Source: Rickettsia typhi (lineage in GTDB: Bacteria; Pseudomonadota; Alphaproteobacteria; Rickettsiales; UBA1997). From it: a stretch of DNA of 35,265 nt. Numbering within the stretch: the first letter of the stretch is position 1; every line of letters starts with the position of its first letter. The position numbers were made by a program, and so were the translations under genes. The DNA lies in assembly GCA_945862075.1 (NCBI GenBank), contig CAMAWV010000008.1, positions 1 to 35,265 on the forward strand. Reading direction: 5' to 3'. The notes under the pieces are model-generated. The model did not search any database. It was not told where the DNA came from and saw only the letters and a program-made list of their open reading frames with translations. Positions 28,081-35,265 of this stretch are shown here, piece by piece.

Positions 28081-28108
28081 ATTGTATTAAAAATATTTTG
28101 TAAAGCAA
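28081..28108 (-). promoter_or_regulatory. Candidate sigma-70 promoter of the metC operon
   Basis: Read on the minus strand: TTGCTT at 28108-28103, a 16-base spacer, and TACAAT at 28086-28081, about 35 bases before the metC ATG. The match is 4/6 and 5/6 to the consensus boxes. In such AT-rich DNA chance matches are frequent. Confidence 0.4.
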
Positions 28109-28272
28109 CAAAAAAAATTCTTGTATTTTTAATTTTTTAGATCTATTTTGAAAAATGGTAATGATAGTGGCTTAGGTGTTTGTTTAACAAGCTGTCGAGA
28201 ATTGTGTATCTTGGTGCTAATATTAATTTCTCATTATCTTGCTATTAAAATTTTATAAATAATAATTAAAAG

Positions 28273-28307
28273 AATGTTGCATTGAAAATAATTGAAGATA
28301 CAACATT
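28273..28307 (+). promoter_or_regulatory. Hairpin 1 in the metF leader
   Basis: AATGTTG at 28273-28279 pairs with CAACATT at 28301-28307 (7 bp, plus a possible G-U pair), leaving a 21-base loop. It lies about 60 bases before the preferred metF start. Confidence 0.35.
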
Positions 28308-28326
28308 TTATTTTATAATATTTACA

Positions 28327-28350
28327 ATGAAACTGATGCAGCAGTTTCAT
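28327..28350 (+). promoter_or_regulatory. Hairpin 2 in the metF leader
   Basis: ATGAAACTG - ATGCAG - CAGTTTCAT is a perfect 9-bp inverted repeat with a 6-base loop. It ends 15 bases before the metF ATG, where an operator or ribosome-access hairpin could act. It is more G+C-rich than the surrounding DNA. Confidence 0.45.
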
Positions 28351-28365
28351 AATTTTCATTTTCTT

Positions 28366-29268
28366 ATGGCTTTGATTAATCATAGTTTGGCAAATTTTAT
28401 TGCTAAACGAAACAATGTTAAATTTTCATTTGAATTTTTTCCGCCCAAAAATGAAGAGATGGAGCAAAAATTATGGCAATCAATCAATAATTTACAACAT
28501 CTCAACCCTAGTTTTGTTTCTGTAACTTATGGAGCGGGCGGTTCTACACGTGAAAGAACTCATCAAACTATCCAAAAAATTCTCACTCAAACCACTCTAA
28601 AACCAGCTTCGCATCTTACTTGTGTTGCTGCTTCAAAACAAGAAATCGCCGAAATTTTATATAATTATTGGCAAATTGGAGTTAGACATATTGTGGCTTT
28701 AAGAGGTGATATGCCAGCTTCTAGCCCAAATTATCAGTTGCATCAAGATGGTTATAAATATGCTAGCGATTTAGTTGCAGGCATTAAAGATTTAACTAAA
28801 TATAACATTAATTTTGATATTTCAGTAGCAGGTTATCCGCAAAAGCACCCGCAAGCTTCATCTTTAGAGGAAGATATTTATTATTTAAAACAAAAAGTTG
28901 ATGCTGGAGCAAATAGAATTATTACTCAGTTTTTTTTTGAAGCTGAAGAGTTTTTAAGATTTGTTGATCTTTGTCATAAAAACAAAATTTTTGTGCCAAT
29001 TATTCCAGGAATTTTGCCAGTAAGTAATTTTGCTCAAGTGCAACATTTTGCTAAAATGTGTGATATAGCTATTCCTAGTTGGATGTTTGAGTTATTTAAC
29101 AACCTAGATAATCATAAAGAAACTAGGCAACTTATTGCTGCGGTGGTTGCTACCGAGTTGTGTCGAATTTTGCATAATTACGGCATTAATGAATTTCATT
29201 TTTACACTTTAAACAGAGCCGATCTTACCTTGGCAATTTGTCATTTATTAGGGGGTAATATTTCTTAA
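28366..29268 (+). CDS. metF: 5,10-methylenetetrahydrofolate reductase
   Basis: MetF reduces methylene-THF to methyl-THF, the methyl donor for methionine synthesis, using FAD. From the ATG at 28366 the protein has 300 residues. It has KFSFEFFPPKN with E23 at the catalytic Glu position, SVTYGAGGSTRERT, LTCVAAS, HIVALRGDMP with D115 at the FAD-binding Asp position, AGYPQKHPQA, and GANRIITQFFFE. The open frame extends upstream to a TTG at 28282. That extension (KIIEDTTFYFIIFTMKLMQQ and on) is unlike MetF and spans a hairpin, so 28366 is preferred. The gene is followed by truA 6 bases later. Position opposite metC groups two methionine steps. Confidence 0.94.
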   Translation: MALINHSLANFIAKRNNVKFSFEFFPPKNEEMEQKLWQSINNLQHLNPSFVSVTYGAGGSTRERTHQTIQKILTQTTLKPASHLTCVAASKQEIAEILYNYWQIGVRHIVALRGDMPASSPNYQLHQDGYKYASDLVAGIKDLTKYNINFDISVAGYPQKHPQASSLEEDIYYLKQKVDAGANRIITQFFFEAEEFLRFVDLCHKNKIFVPIIPGILPVSNFAQVQHFAKMCDIAIPSWMFELFNNLDNHKETRQLIAAVVATELCRILHNYGINEFHFYTLNRADLTLAICHLLGGNIS

Positions 29269-29274
29269 AGATTT

Positions 29275-30063
29275 ATGCAATTTTATCGTTATAAAATTAT
29301 TGTTGAATATAATGGTACTAATTATTATGGCTTGCAAATTCAACAAAAACCTGCTTTACCAACTATTGAACAGGCAATAGTTACAGCTTTAAAAAAGCTT
29401 ACCAACTATAATTTATTTGATTTAGCGGTAGCAGGGCGAACCGATGCAGGAGTGCATGCGTTAGGACAGGTATTTCATTTTGATACAACAAAATTTTTGC
29501 AAAATCATCAAGTAGTTTTGGGTTTAAACCGCTATTTGCAAGTAGAAGATATTAGGGTGATTTCTGCTTGCTTGGTTGATGAAAATTTTCATGCTAGATT
29601 TTCGGCAAAAAAACGAACTTATCAATATCTTATTTATAACAGAAAAGTTCCTTCACCGTTACTAAAAAATTTAGCTTGGCACATTGCCAAACCTCTTGAT
29701 ATTTTGGCCATGAAAAAAGCAAGTGAGTTTTTGATAGGATGTCATAATTTTTCGGCTTTTCGCGATGGCGAATGTCAAGCAAAATCGCCGATAAGAAGTT
29801 TAGATGCTATTGATTTTATCTTGCCAAATTCTACTTATGATTTTAATAATAATGGTTTATTAATTGATATTTTAAAAATAAATGTAGTGGCAAAATCTTT
29901 TTTACATCATATGGTTCGAAACATTGTTGGCACCTTGGTTTATGTTGGTTTGAGTAAGTTTCAACCAACAGATGTTTTGCAAATTTTACACAGCCAAAAT
30001 CGAAGTAAAGCGGGTCCAACAGCTCCAGCTTATGGTCTTTATTTTTTAGCGGTTGATTTTTAA
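29275..30063 (+). CDS. truA: tRNA pseudouridine(38-40) synthase
   Basis: TruA makes pseudouridine at positions 38-40 of the tRNA anticodon stem. The 262-residue protein begins YKIIVEYNGTNYYGLQIQ and carries catalytic D57 in AVAGRTDAGVHALGQ. Further family blocks are HARFSAKKRTYQYLIYN, FLIGCHNFSAFRDGECQAKS, and FLHHMVRNIVGTLVYVG. The end, KAGPTAPAYGLYF, is typical. It follows metF by 6 bases, suggesting co-transcription. A short TGATTT-TT-AAATCA palindrome overlaps its stop region. Confidence 0.96.
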   Translation: MQFYRYKIIVEYNGTNYYGLQIQQKPALPTIEQAIVTALKKLTNYNLFDLAVAGRTDAGVHALGQVFHFDTTKFLQNHQVVLGLNRYLQVEDIRVISACLVDENFHARFSAKKRTYQYLIYNRKVPSPLLKNLAWHIAKPLDILAMKKASEFLIGCHNFSAFRDGECQAKSPIRSLDAIDFILPNSTYDFNNNGLLIDILKINVVAKSFLHHMVRNIVGTLVYVGLSKFQPTDVLQILHSQNRSKAGPTAPAYGLYFLAVDF

Positions 30064-30089
30064 ATCATAAAAAATATTCAAAAAAAACT

Positions 30090-30118
30090 TTGACATTAAT
30101 GTTTAAAAATGTTAAAAA
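30090..30118 (+). promoter_or_regulatory. Candidate glnA promoter
   Basis: A perfect TTGACA at 30090-30095 is followed after 17 bases by TAAAAA (30113-30118); a TATAAT at 30119-30124 is 23 bases away, too far for a standard promoter. The -35 box is the convincing part. Confidence 0.35.
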
Positions 30119-30194
30119 TATAATCCCATCTATGATAAAATTATTTTTTAAACAAATTCTTATCAAAAAATCATTAATTTATTATTCATAGCTT

Positions 30195-30217
30195 ATTAAT
30201 ATTTTTTAAATATTAAT
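30195..30217. promoter_or_regulatory. AT palindrome in the glnA leader
   Basis: ATTAATATTT - TTT - AAATATTAAT is a perfect 10-bp inverted repeat with a 3-base centre, 26 bases before the glnA ATG. It could be a regulator-binding site or leader hairpin; in AT-rich DNA a chance origin is possible. Confidence 0.35.
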
Positions 30218-30243
30218 TTCTTTAAACAAAAAAATATATTTTT

Positions 30244-31662
30244 ATGTCTAAAACAAATATCGTTGAGAATATTTTAAAAACTATCAAAGAACAAGAAATC
30301 AAGTTTGTTGATTTTCGTTTTACCGATTATAGCGGTCAATGGCTTCATATTACTCATTGTGCCGATATGGTTAGTGAAGAAGAATTAATTAAAGGTATTG
30401 CTTTTGATGGCTCTTCTATTGCCGCTTGGAAAGAAATCAATGAATCTGATATGTTATTAATACCAGATTTAAGCACTGTTTTTGTTGATCCTTTTAATAA
30501 TGCCTCTACTATGGTAATTACTTGCGATACCATAGATCCTGCTACTAATACTGGTTACGATCGCGATCCTCGATTTACTGCCAAAAAAGCTGAAGAATAT
30601 CTTAAAAAAAGTGGTGTTGGCGATGTTGCTTATTTTGGTCCTGAGCCAGAGTTTTTTGTGTTTGACGATGTTCGATTTGAAACAACAAATTATGGTAACT
30701 TTTACAAAATAGATTCCGAAGAAGCGCCTCACAACACTGCAAAAAATCTCGATGGTGGTAATTTAGCGAGAAGAGTTCAAACCAAGGGCGCTTATTTTGC
30801 TCCAACTCCTATCGATACAGGTCAAGATCTGCGTTCAGAAATTGTTGAAAATATGAGAAGTGTTAATTTGCATCCCTTACTTCATCATCACGAAGTAGCT
30901 ACTTCACAGTTCGAAATTGGCTTTAAGTATAGCACTTTAGTAGGAACCGCAGATAATATTCAAAAGTTTAAATATGTGGTGCACAATGTTTGTCATGCTT
31001 ATGGAAAAACTGCCACTTTTATGCCAAAACCAATTTTTGGTGACAATGGCTCTGGTATGCATGTGCATCAATCTATTTGGCAAAAAAATGAAAATTTATT
31101 TGTAGGAAAAGAATATGCAGGCTTATCAGAATTAGCTCTTTACTATATTGGAGGCATCATTAAACATGCTAAAGCTATTAATGCTTTTTCAAATTCCACC
31201 ACCAACTCTTACAAAAGATTAGTTCCTGGCTACGAAGCCCCTGTTTTATTGGCCTATTCTGCAAAAAATCGCTCTGCATCTATTCGAATTCCGCATGTAG
31301 TCAATGAAAAAGCTCAAAGAATAGAAGCTAGGTTTCCAGATCCTGCTTCTAACCCTTATTTAACTTGCTCTGCCTTGCTAATGGCTGGTTTAGATGGTAT
31401 TAAAAATAAAATTCATCCAGGAGAGCCAAAAAACCAAGATTTATACCATTGTAGCAAGCAAGAGTTGTTAGAAATTCCAACAGTAGCAAGCTCTTTAAGA
31501 GAAGCTCTTGCTGCTCTTGATAAAGATCGTGCATTTTTGTTAGCTGGCGATGTATTTACTACCTCACAAATTGATGCTTATATTGAGCTTAAACTCAAAG
31601 AAGCCGAAAGATGTGAGCAAATGCCTCACCCTGTTGAATTTGAAATGTATTATAATAACTAA
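30244..31662 (+). CDS. glnA: Type I glutamine synthetase
   Basis: GlnA makes glutamine from glutamate, ammonia and ATP, the entry point for nitrogen. The 472-residue protein has the GSI landmarks FVDFRFTDYSGQWLH, IAFDGSSIAAW, YFGPEPEFFVFDD, the ATP region GMHVHQSIW, and the glutamate-flap SYKRLVPGYEAP. SASIRIPHV and EARFPDPASNPYL follow. Y401 in KNQDLYHCSK matches the tyrosine adenylylated by GlnE in the beta subgroup, so covalent control is possible. The C terminus ends PHPVEFEMYYNN. It is preceded by a candidate promoter and an AT palindrome, and followed by a 17-bp hairpin, so it looks monocistronic. Confidence 0.97.
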   Translation: MSKTNIVENILKTIKEQEIKFVDFRFTDYSGQWLHITHCADMVSEEELIKGIAFDGSSIAAWKEINESDMLLIPDLSTVFVDPFNNASTMVITCDTIDPATNTGYDRDPRFTAKKAEEYLKKSGVGDVAYFGPEPEFFVFDDVRFETTNYGNFYKIDSEEAPHNTAKNLDGGNLARRVQTKGAYFAPTPIDTGQDLRSEIVENMRSVNLHPLLHHHEVATSQFEIGFKYSTLVGTADNIQKFKYVVHNVCHAYGKTATFMPKPIFGDNGSGMHVHQSIWQKNENLFVGKEYAGLSELALYYIGGIIKHAKAINAFSNSTTNSYKRLVPGYEAPVLLAYSAKNRSASIRIPHVVNEKAQRIEARFPDPASNPYLTCSALLMAGLDGIKNKIHPGEPKNQDLYHCSKQELLEIPTVASSLREALAALDKDRAFLLAGDVFTTSQIDAYIELKLKEAERCEQMPHPVEFEMYYNN

Positions 31663-31689
31663 TTGATTTTAATTATTATTATTTTAATA

Positions 31690-31731
31690 TTATACCAATT
31701 CTTGCTTTATTTTTAGCAAGAATTGGTATAA
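31690..31731. terminator. 17-bp perfect hairpin between glnA and nuoG
   Basis: TATACCAATTCTTGCT (31691-31706) and AGCAAGAATTGGTATA (31715-31730) are exact inverted repeats around the 8-base loop TTATTTTT; the flanking T/A pair at 31690/31731 extends the stem to 17. It lies 28 bases past the glnA stop. There is no clear T run after it, so it may be a terminator-like element, an mRNA end stabiliser, or a dispersed repeat. Confidence 0.45.
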
Positions 31732-31748
31732 ACTAATTTCAGATTATT

Positions 31749-33860
31749 GTGGCAAATATTTCTATTAATGGTAAAATTTTAGAAGTGCCAAATGGCATTA
31801 CCATCATACAAGCTTGTGAGCTTGCTGGCATTGAGATTCCCAGATTTTGTTATCACGAAAAACTAGCAATTGCTGGTCATTGCAGAATGTGTTTAGTTGA
31901 AGTAGTTGGTGGCCCCCCTAAACCTGTTGCATCTTGTGCCATGCCAGTTGCCGATAATATGCAAATCTTTACCGAAAGTGAAATGGTCAAAAAAGCTCGA
32001 GAAGGGGTGATGGAGTTTTTGCTTATTAATCATCCTCTTGATTGTCCAATTTGCGATCAAGGTGGTGAGTGTGATTTACAAGATCAAGCCTATCAATATG
32101 GGAAAAATGTTAGCGATTTTCATGAGTGTAAAAGATCGGTTCCAGAGAAAAACTTGGGGCATCTTATTAAAACTCAAATGACACGTTGTATTCACTGCAC
32201 TAGATGTGTAAGATTCTTTGAAGAAATTGTTGGCTCTGCCGAAATGGGAAGTGTTAATCGTGGCGAAGGCACAGAAATAACCACTTACTTGCAACAAAAT
32301 ATTACCTCCGAACTTTCTGGCAATGTGATCGATCTTTGCCCAGTAGGTGCTTTAACTTCTAAGCCTTATGCTTTTCAAGCTCGAAGTTGGGAACTTAAAA
32401 AAACCGAAACTATCGATGTAATGGATGCTTTTGGTAGTAATATTAGGGTTGATTCTCGAGGCTTAGAAATTATGAGAATACTTCCTTCTTATAACGAAGA
32501 AATTAACCAAGAATGGATATCTGATAAAACTCGTTTTTCTTATGATGGTTTAAAATACCAAAGATTAAATCAATGCTATATTCGTATTAATTCAAATAAA
32601 CTAATACCTATAAGTTACCAAGAAGCTTGCTATGAATTTGCTAAAAAAATTACCAAAACTAATTCTTCTCAAGTCGGAGCTTTAGTTGGTAATACTCTGT
32701 CACTAAATGAAATATTTGCTTTTAAACATTTTCTTACAAAAAATTTAGTCCGAAATTTTGATTGTCGATTAGAGGGTGAAAATATTGAGCCAAGCACTTC
32801 TGAAAATATAAATGCTCATTACTTTTTAAACACTCAAATTGCTAATATTGAAAACGCCGATGCTTGTTTGTTGGTTGGTGTTAATATTCGTCAAGATGCC
32901 CCATTGTTAAATGTTCGATTACGATCTGCGTTTGCTAAAAAACCACAAAATATTGCGAATATTGGTTTTGCTTATAATTTAAATTATCAAGTTCAAGAAT
33001 TAGGTAATCATTTTTCTGTATTAATGTCTATTCTTGATGGCTCTCATCAATTTTCTACTATATTACAACAAGCAAAAAAACCAATTATTATTTTTGGCAC
33101 CGATTTAGTGAAAAATCCTCATGCTTTAACTTTAATTAAAATTTTAAAATATATTGCTAAAAAATATCAAGTGGTTACCACTGAGTATAATGGTTTTAAT
33201 TTTGTTGCTCATTCTACTGGTTTTATTAATGGATTAGAGCTTGGTTTTGCTACCGAAACAACCAAAAATATTTTGCAGAATAGTTCATTAATTTTATTAA
33301 ATAATGTCGATAATAAAAATTTATCAAAATTAGTTAGTACTACTAATTTTAAAAATCCTTATAAAATCTATCTTGGTTCAAATGGTAGTTATTCTGCAGA
33401 AATTGCCGATTTAATTATTCCAACTTCTGCTTATAGCGAAAAATCAGCATTATACACTAATATTGAGGGTAGAGTACAATCTTCTAAACCAATAGTTGAA
33501 TCTTTATCAAATGTGTATGATGATATTAAAATTTTCAACGATGTTGCTAAAATATCGGGTACTACTCTTGATTTTACTAATCAGCAAGAGGCGATACAGT
33601 TAATGTATGAGCAACATCCTTATCTTGCTAAACCCAACGAAATATCTTGTCGATCTAATATTTTATTACAAGAAATTAACAATCTAAGTGAAATTGAAGT
33701 GTTATCTGAAATTCGACATATTCAGATTTCTACAGATTTTGAGAAAAAAATTAACGATGTTTTAGTTGATGTTTCGAAGTTAAATCATAATTCTTATAAT
33801 CTTGATTTAAATAATTCTATTTTACAATCATCAGTGATTTTAAATAAACTTATTAAATAA
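31749..33860 (+). CDS. nuoG: NADH-quinone oxidoreductase subunit G
   Basis: NuoG is the large iron-sulfur subunit of the complex I peripheral arm. The 703-residue protein starts with GTG. The [2Fe-2S] ligands are C34, C45, C48 and C63 (PRFCYHEKLAIAGHCRMCLV). The His-coordinated [4Fe-4S] site is H95, C99, C102, C108 (HPLDCPICDQGGECDLQDQ). A further cluster uses C147, C150, C153 (TRCIHCTRCVRFF) and C197 in IDLCPVGALTSKPYAFQARSWE. The remaining 450 residues are the degenerate molybdopterin-oxidoreductase domain, as in other alphaproteobacterial NuoG. It is not followed by nuoH; instead a purL half-gene starts 3 bases later, so the nuo operon is dispersed. Confidence 0.96.
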   Translation: MANISINGKILEVPNGITIIQACELAGIEIPRFCYHEKLAIAGHCRMCLVEVVGGPPKPVASCAMPVADNMQIFTESEMVKKAREGVMEFLLINHPLDCPICDQGGECDLQDQAYQYGKNVSDFHECKRSVPEKNLGHLIKTQMTRCIHCTRCVRFFEEIVGSAEMGSVNRGEGTEITTYLQQNITSELSGNVIDLCPVGALTSKPYAFQARSWELKKTETIDVMDAFGSNIRVDSRGLEIMRILPSYNEEINQEWISDKTRFSYDGLKYQRLNQCYIRINSNKLIPISYQEACYEFAKKITKTNSSQVGALVGNTLSLNEIFAFKHFLTKNLVRNFDCRLEGENIEPSTSENINAHYFLNTQIANIENADACLLVGVNIRQDAPLLNVRLRSAFAKKPQNIANIGFAYNLNYQVQELGNHFSVLMSILDGSHQFSTILQQAKKPIIIFGTDLVKNPHALTLIKILKYIAKKYQVVTTEYNGFNFVAHSTGFINGLELGFATETTKNILQNSSLILLNNVDNKNLSKLVSTTNFKNPYKIYLGSNGSYSAEIADLIIPTSAYSEKSALYTNIEGRVQSSKPIVESLSNVYDDIKIFNDVAKISGTTLDFTNQQEAIQLMYEQHPYLAKPNEISCRSNILLQEINNLSEIEVLSEIRHIQISTDFEKKINDVLVDVSKLNHNSYNLDLNNSILQSSVILNKLIK

Positions 33861-33863
33861 TAT

Positions 33864-34877
33864 ATGTCGAATCAAATATTAACAATTTTGCAAAATCTTT
33901 TGCAAGTTCCAGATCTAGCAAGTAAAACTTGGGTTTCTAGTCAATACGATTCGCAAGTACAAAACAATACCATAGCAATTGCTGGCGATGCTTCTGTGGT
34001 AAGAATTCCAAATAGTAAAAAAGCTATTGCCATCACTACCGATTGTACTCCTAGATATGTCGAAGCAAATCCATATCTTGGAGCAATTCAAGCTGTTGCC
34101 GAAACTTATCGTAATATTTCAGCAACTGGTGCAAAGCCCTTGGCTATTACAAATTGCCTTAATTTTGGTAATCCACAAAAACCAGAAATTATGGGTCAAA
34201 TAGTTAAAGCCATACAAGGCATTAATACAGCATGCAAAGAACTAGATTATCCTGTGGTTTCTGGTAATGTTTCACTTTACAACGAAACTAATGGCAAAGC
34301 AATTCAACCTACTCCTGCAATTGGCGGAGTTGGTTTGCTTGCCGATTATACTCTAAGTTGTTATGCTAAATTTTCACAAGAAAATCATCTTATTTATGTT
34401 TTAGGTAATAATAATGGCTATATCGATTGCTCTTTATATCAACGCGAAATATTAAAACAAAAAGGCGAAAATCCGCCAGTGGTTGATTTGCTAATTGAAA
34501 AGCAGCATGGTCTATTTATTCGCAATCTTATTTCTGAAGGTTTATTAAGTTCTTGCCACGATGTTTCTTGTGGCGGTTTGTTGGTGGCTTTGTTTGAAAT
34601 GTGTTCACCAAAATTGGGTTGTAATTTAAATTTTGAAAATGTTTTTTATAAAGATAATCTAGAAAATATTTTGTTTGGCGAAGATCAATCTCGTTACATT
34701 TTTACTTGCCAAAATGAGTTTGCCGAAATAATTTTGCAACAAGCAAAAAAACAAAATCTTAATTTAACTTTACTAGGCAAGGTGATTGCTGATAATTTTG
34801 TTTGCGATAATCAATCTATACTTGTCAAAGATTTACAATACTTAAATCAACAAGTTTTTCCTTCTTATTTCGTTTAG
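33864..34877 (+). CDS. purL: C-terminal half of phosphoribosylformylglycinamidine synthase
   Basis: PurL converts FGAR to FGAM in purine synthesis. This 337-residue protein corresponds to only the second half of the usual ~740-residue small PurL. It starts near the second AIRS-like unit with LLQVPDLASKTWVSSQYDSQ, then GDASVVRIPNSKKAIAITTD, NPYLGAIQAVAETYRNISAT, GAKPLAITNCLNFGNPQKPE, PVVSGNVSLYNET, and PTPAIGGVGLL. SSCHDVSCGGLLVALFEMC and GEDQSRYIFTC close it. The first half, with the major ATP-binding site, is absent upstream: nuoG ends 3 bases before the ATG. The start is clean and the frame is intact, so a split gene with the N half elsewhere is the simplest reading; a truncated remnant is the alternative. 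It precedes the acyltransferase gene by 10 bases. Confidence 0.85.
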   Translation: MSNQILTILQNLLQVPDLASKTWVSSQYDSQVQNNTIAIAGDASVVRIPNSKKAIAITTDCTPRYVEANPYLGAIQAVAETYRNISATGAKPLAITNCLNFGNPQKPEIMGQIVKAIQGINTACKELDYPVVSGNVSLYNETNGKAIQPTPAIGGVGLLADYTLSCYAKFSQENHLIYVLGNNNGYIDCSLYQREILKQKGENPPVVDLLIEKQHGLFIRNLISEGLLSSCHDVSCGGLLVALFEMCSPKLGCNLNFENVFYKDNLENILFGEDQSRYIFTCQNEFAEIILQQAKKQNLNLTLLGKVIADNFVCDNQSILVKDLQYLNQQVFPSYFV

Positions 34878-34887
34878 TAAAAATCTT

Positions 34888-35265
34888 ATGAAACATAAAT
34901 CTTTTGGTTATACAGCTCTAGCTTTAGGTTTTTTAGAAAAGTTACTAGGTACTAGGTTTAACTTGTATAATCTAAACAAAGTTCCAAAAGACCAGCCTAT
35001 CATGTTTGTAGCTAATCACTTTACTCGAAGTGAAACTTTTTTTTTACCATATTTGCTTTATAAATATGCTGATCGTAAAGTAAAATGTTTAGCCGATGAT
35101 AAAATATTTGTGGGTAATTTTGGTAGATTTTTAAATTCTATTGGGGCTATTTCGATAAAAGATCCTAATCGCGATACTATTATTGTTAATGATTTAGTAA
35201 ATAATTATTCTGATTGGATAATTTATCCAGAAGGAAGCATGATTAAAAGTAAAGAAATCAGAAAC
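34888..35265 (+). CDS. PlsC-like lysophospholipid acyltransferase (partial, 3' end cut)
   Basis: The first 126 codons of a gene that runs past the window. The acyltransferase motif I region reads MFVANHFTRSETFFLPYLLY, an HX4E form rather than the usual HX4D. A later block, WIIYPEGSM, matches the EGT/EGS motif III. The spacing of about 75 residues fits the PlsC/LPLAT family, which acylates lysophosphatidate or related lipids at the inner membrane. A subset of bacterial members does carry NHFTRxET, so activity is plausible, but the exact substrate is uncertain. It lies 10 bases after the purL half-gene. Confidence 0.75.
   Translation, partial: MKHKSFGYTALALGFLEKLLGTRFNLYNLNKVPKDQPIMFVANHFTRSETFFLPYLLYKYADRKVKCLADDKIFVGNFGRFLNSIGAISIKDPNRDTIIVNDLVNNYSDWIIYPEGSMIKSKEIRN

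Larger units (their letters stand above)
28109..28365. other. metC-metF divergent intergenic region
   Basis: The space between the two divergent genes is 320 bases (28046-28365) if metF starts at 28366. It holds a candidate metC promoter, two hairpins close to metF, and a 33-codon minus-strand open frame (28129-28230) of unknown significance. I see no known SAM-riboswitch consensus. Confidence 0.45.

Noticed and set aside
28129..28230. 33-codon minus-strand open stretch reading SRQLVKQTPKPLSLPFFK in the metC-metF gap
   Set aside because: It looks somewhat protein-like but has no start codon and no neighbour in frame. It may be gene debris or chance, so no gene is called.
28046..28365. SAM-I/SAM-II riboswitch upstream of metF or metC
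   Set aside because: Neither conserved core sequence could be found by eye; only two simple hairpins are present.
28282..28365. Extended metF N terminus from the TTG at 28282
   Set aside because: The extra 28 residues are unlike MetF and cover a perfect hairpin; the ATG at 28366 gives the family-typical distance to FEFFPP.
31749..33860. N-terminal half of PurL hidden in another frame upstream of the half-gene
   Set aside because: The whole upstream interval is occupied by intact nuoG and shows no long alternative plus-strand frame with PurL motifs.
1..35265. tRNA, rRNA or CRISPR elements
   Set aside because: No cloverleaf, rRNA core sequence or regularly spaced repeat was recognised on either strand; small tRNAs in AT-rich DNA could still be missed by eye.

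Overview
The window comes from an AT-rich (about 30% G+C by eye, not computed), gene-dense Gram-negative bacterium, most likely an alphaproteobacterium. A Rickettsiales-type or similarly reduced, host-associated lineage fits best, but placement rests only on gene content and protein style. Genes use ATG/GTG/TTG starts and TGA as a real stop. Stop/start overlaps are frequent, Shine-Dalgarno sites are weak, and usual operon neighbours are scattered. The cell makes LPS (lptF, lptG, waaA) and peptidoglycan (murB). It also retains purine, histidine, methionine/folate, pantothenate and glutamine steps, so it is less reduced than classical intracellular Rickettsia. No rRNA, tRNA, CRISPR array or intact transposase was seen.

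Layout. (1) 1-6189, + strand: the tail of a membrane protein, a large AsmA-like protein, panB, lptF and lptG, tightly packed. (2) 6186-13772, - strand: a compact run acpS-gpsA-guaA-(periplasmic transglutaminase-like)-uvrB-waaA, with overlaps or gaps of a few bases. (3) 13878-17957, + strand: four genes resembling a type IV pilus/type II secretion inner-membrane assembly (fused PilM/PilN- or GspL-like, PilO-like, PilP/GspB-like) ending in a prepilin with a LamG-like adhesive domain. A glycerol-1-phosphate dehydrogenase-family gene follows (17964-19160). (4) 19161-21009: a gene-poor scar with two broken reading frames and one orphan ORF. (5) 21010-28045, - strand: a run metC-murB-hisI-ABC transporter-HlyD-(restriction/modification fragment)-TolC. 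(6) 28366-35265, + strand: metF, truA, glnA, nuoG, a half-length purL and a PlsC-like acyltransferase cut by the window end.

Most notable observations. The ABC protein of the type I secretion-like operon has lost every recognisable ATPase motif while keeping an intact frame. A fragment resembling the N-terminal nuclease region of a restriction-modification enzyme sits inside that operon between hlyD and tolC. PurL is present only as its C-terminal half. A 28-bp duplication of the murB 3' end supplies the start of hisI. The pilus-like cluster has a fused PilM/PilN architecture and a large LamG-bearing pilin. Family assignments are from reading the sequence and remembered family motifs; no database search was run.
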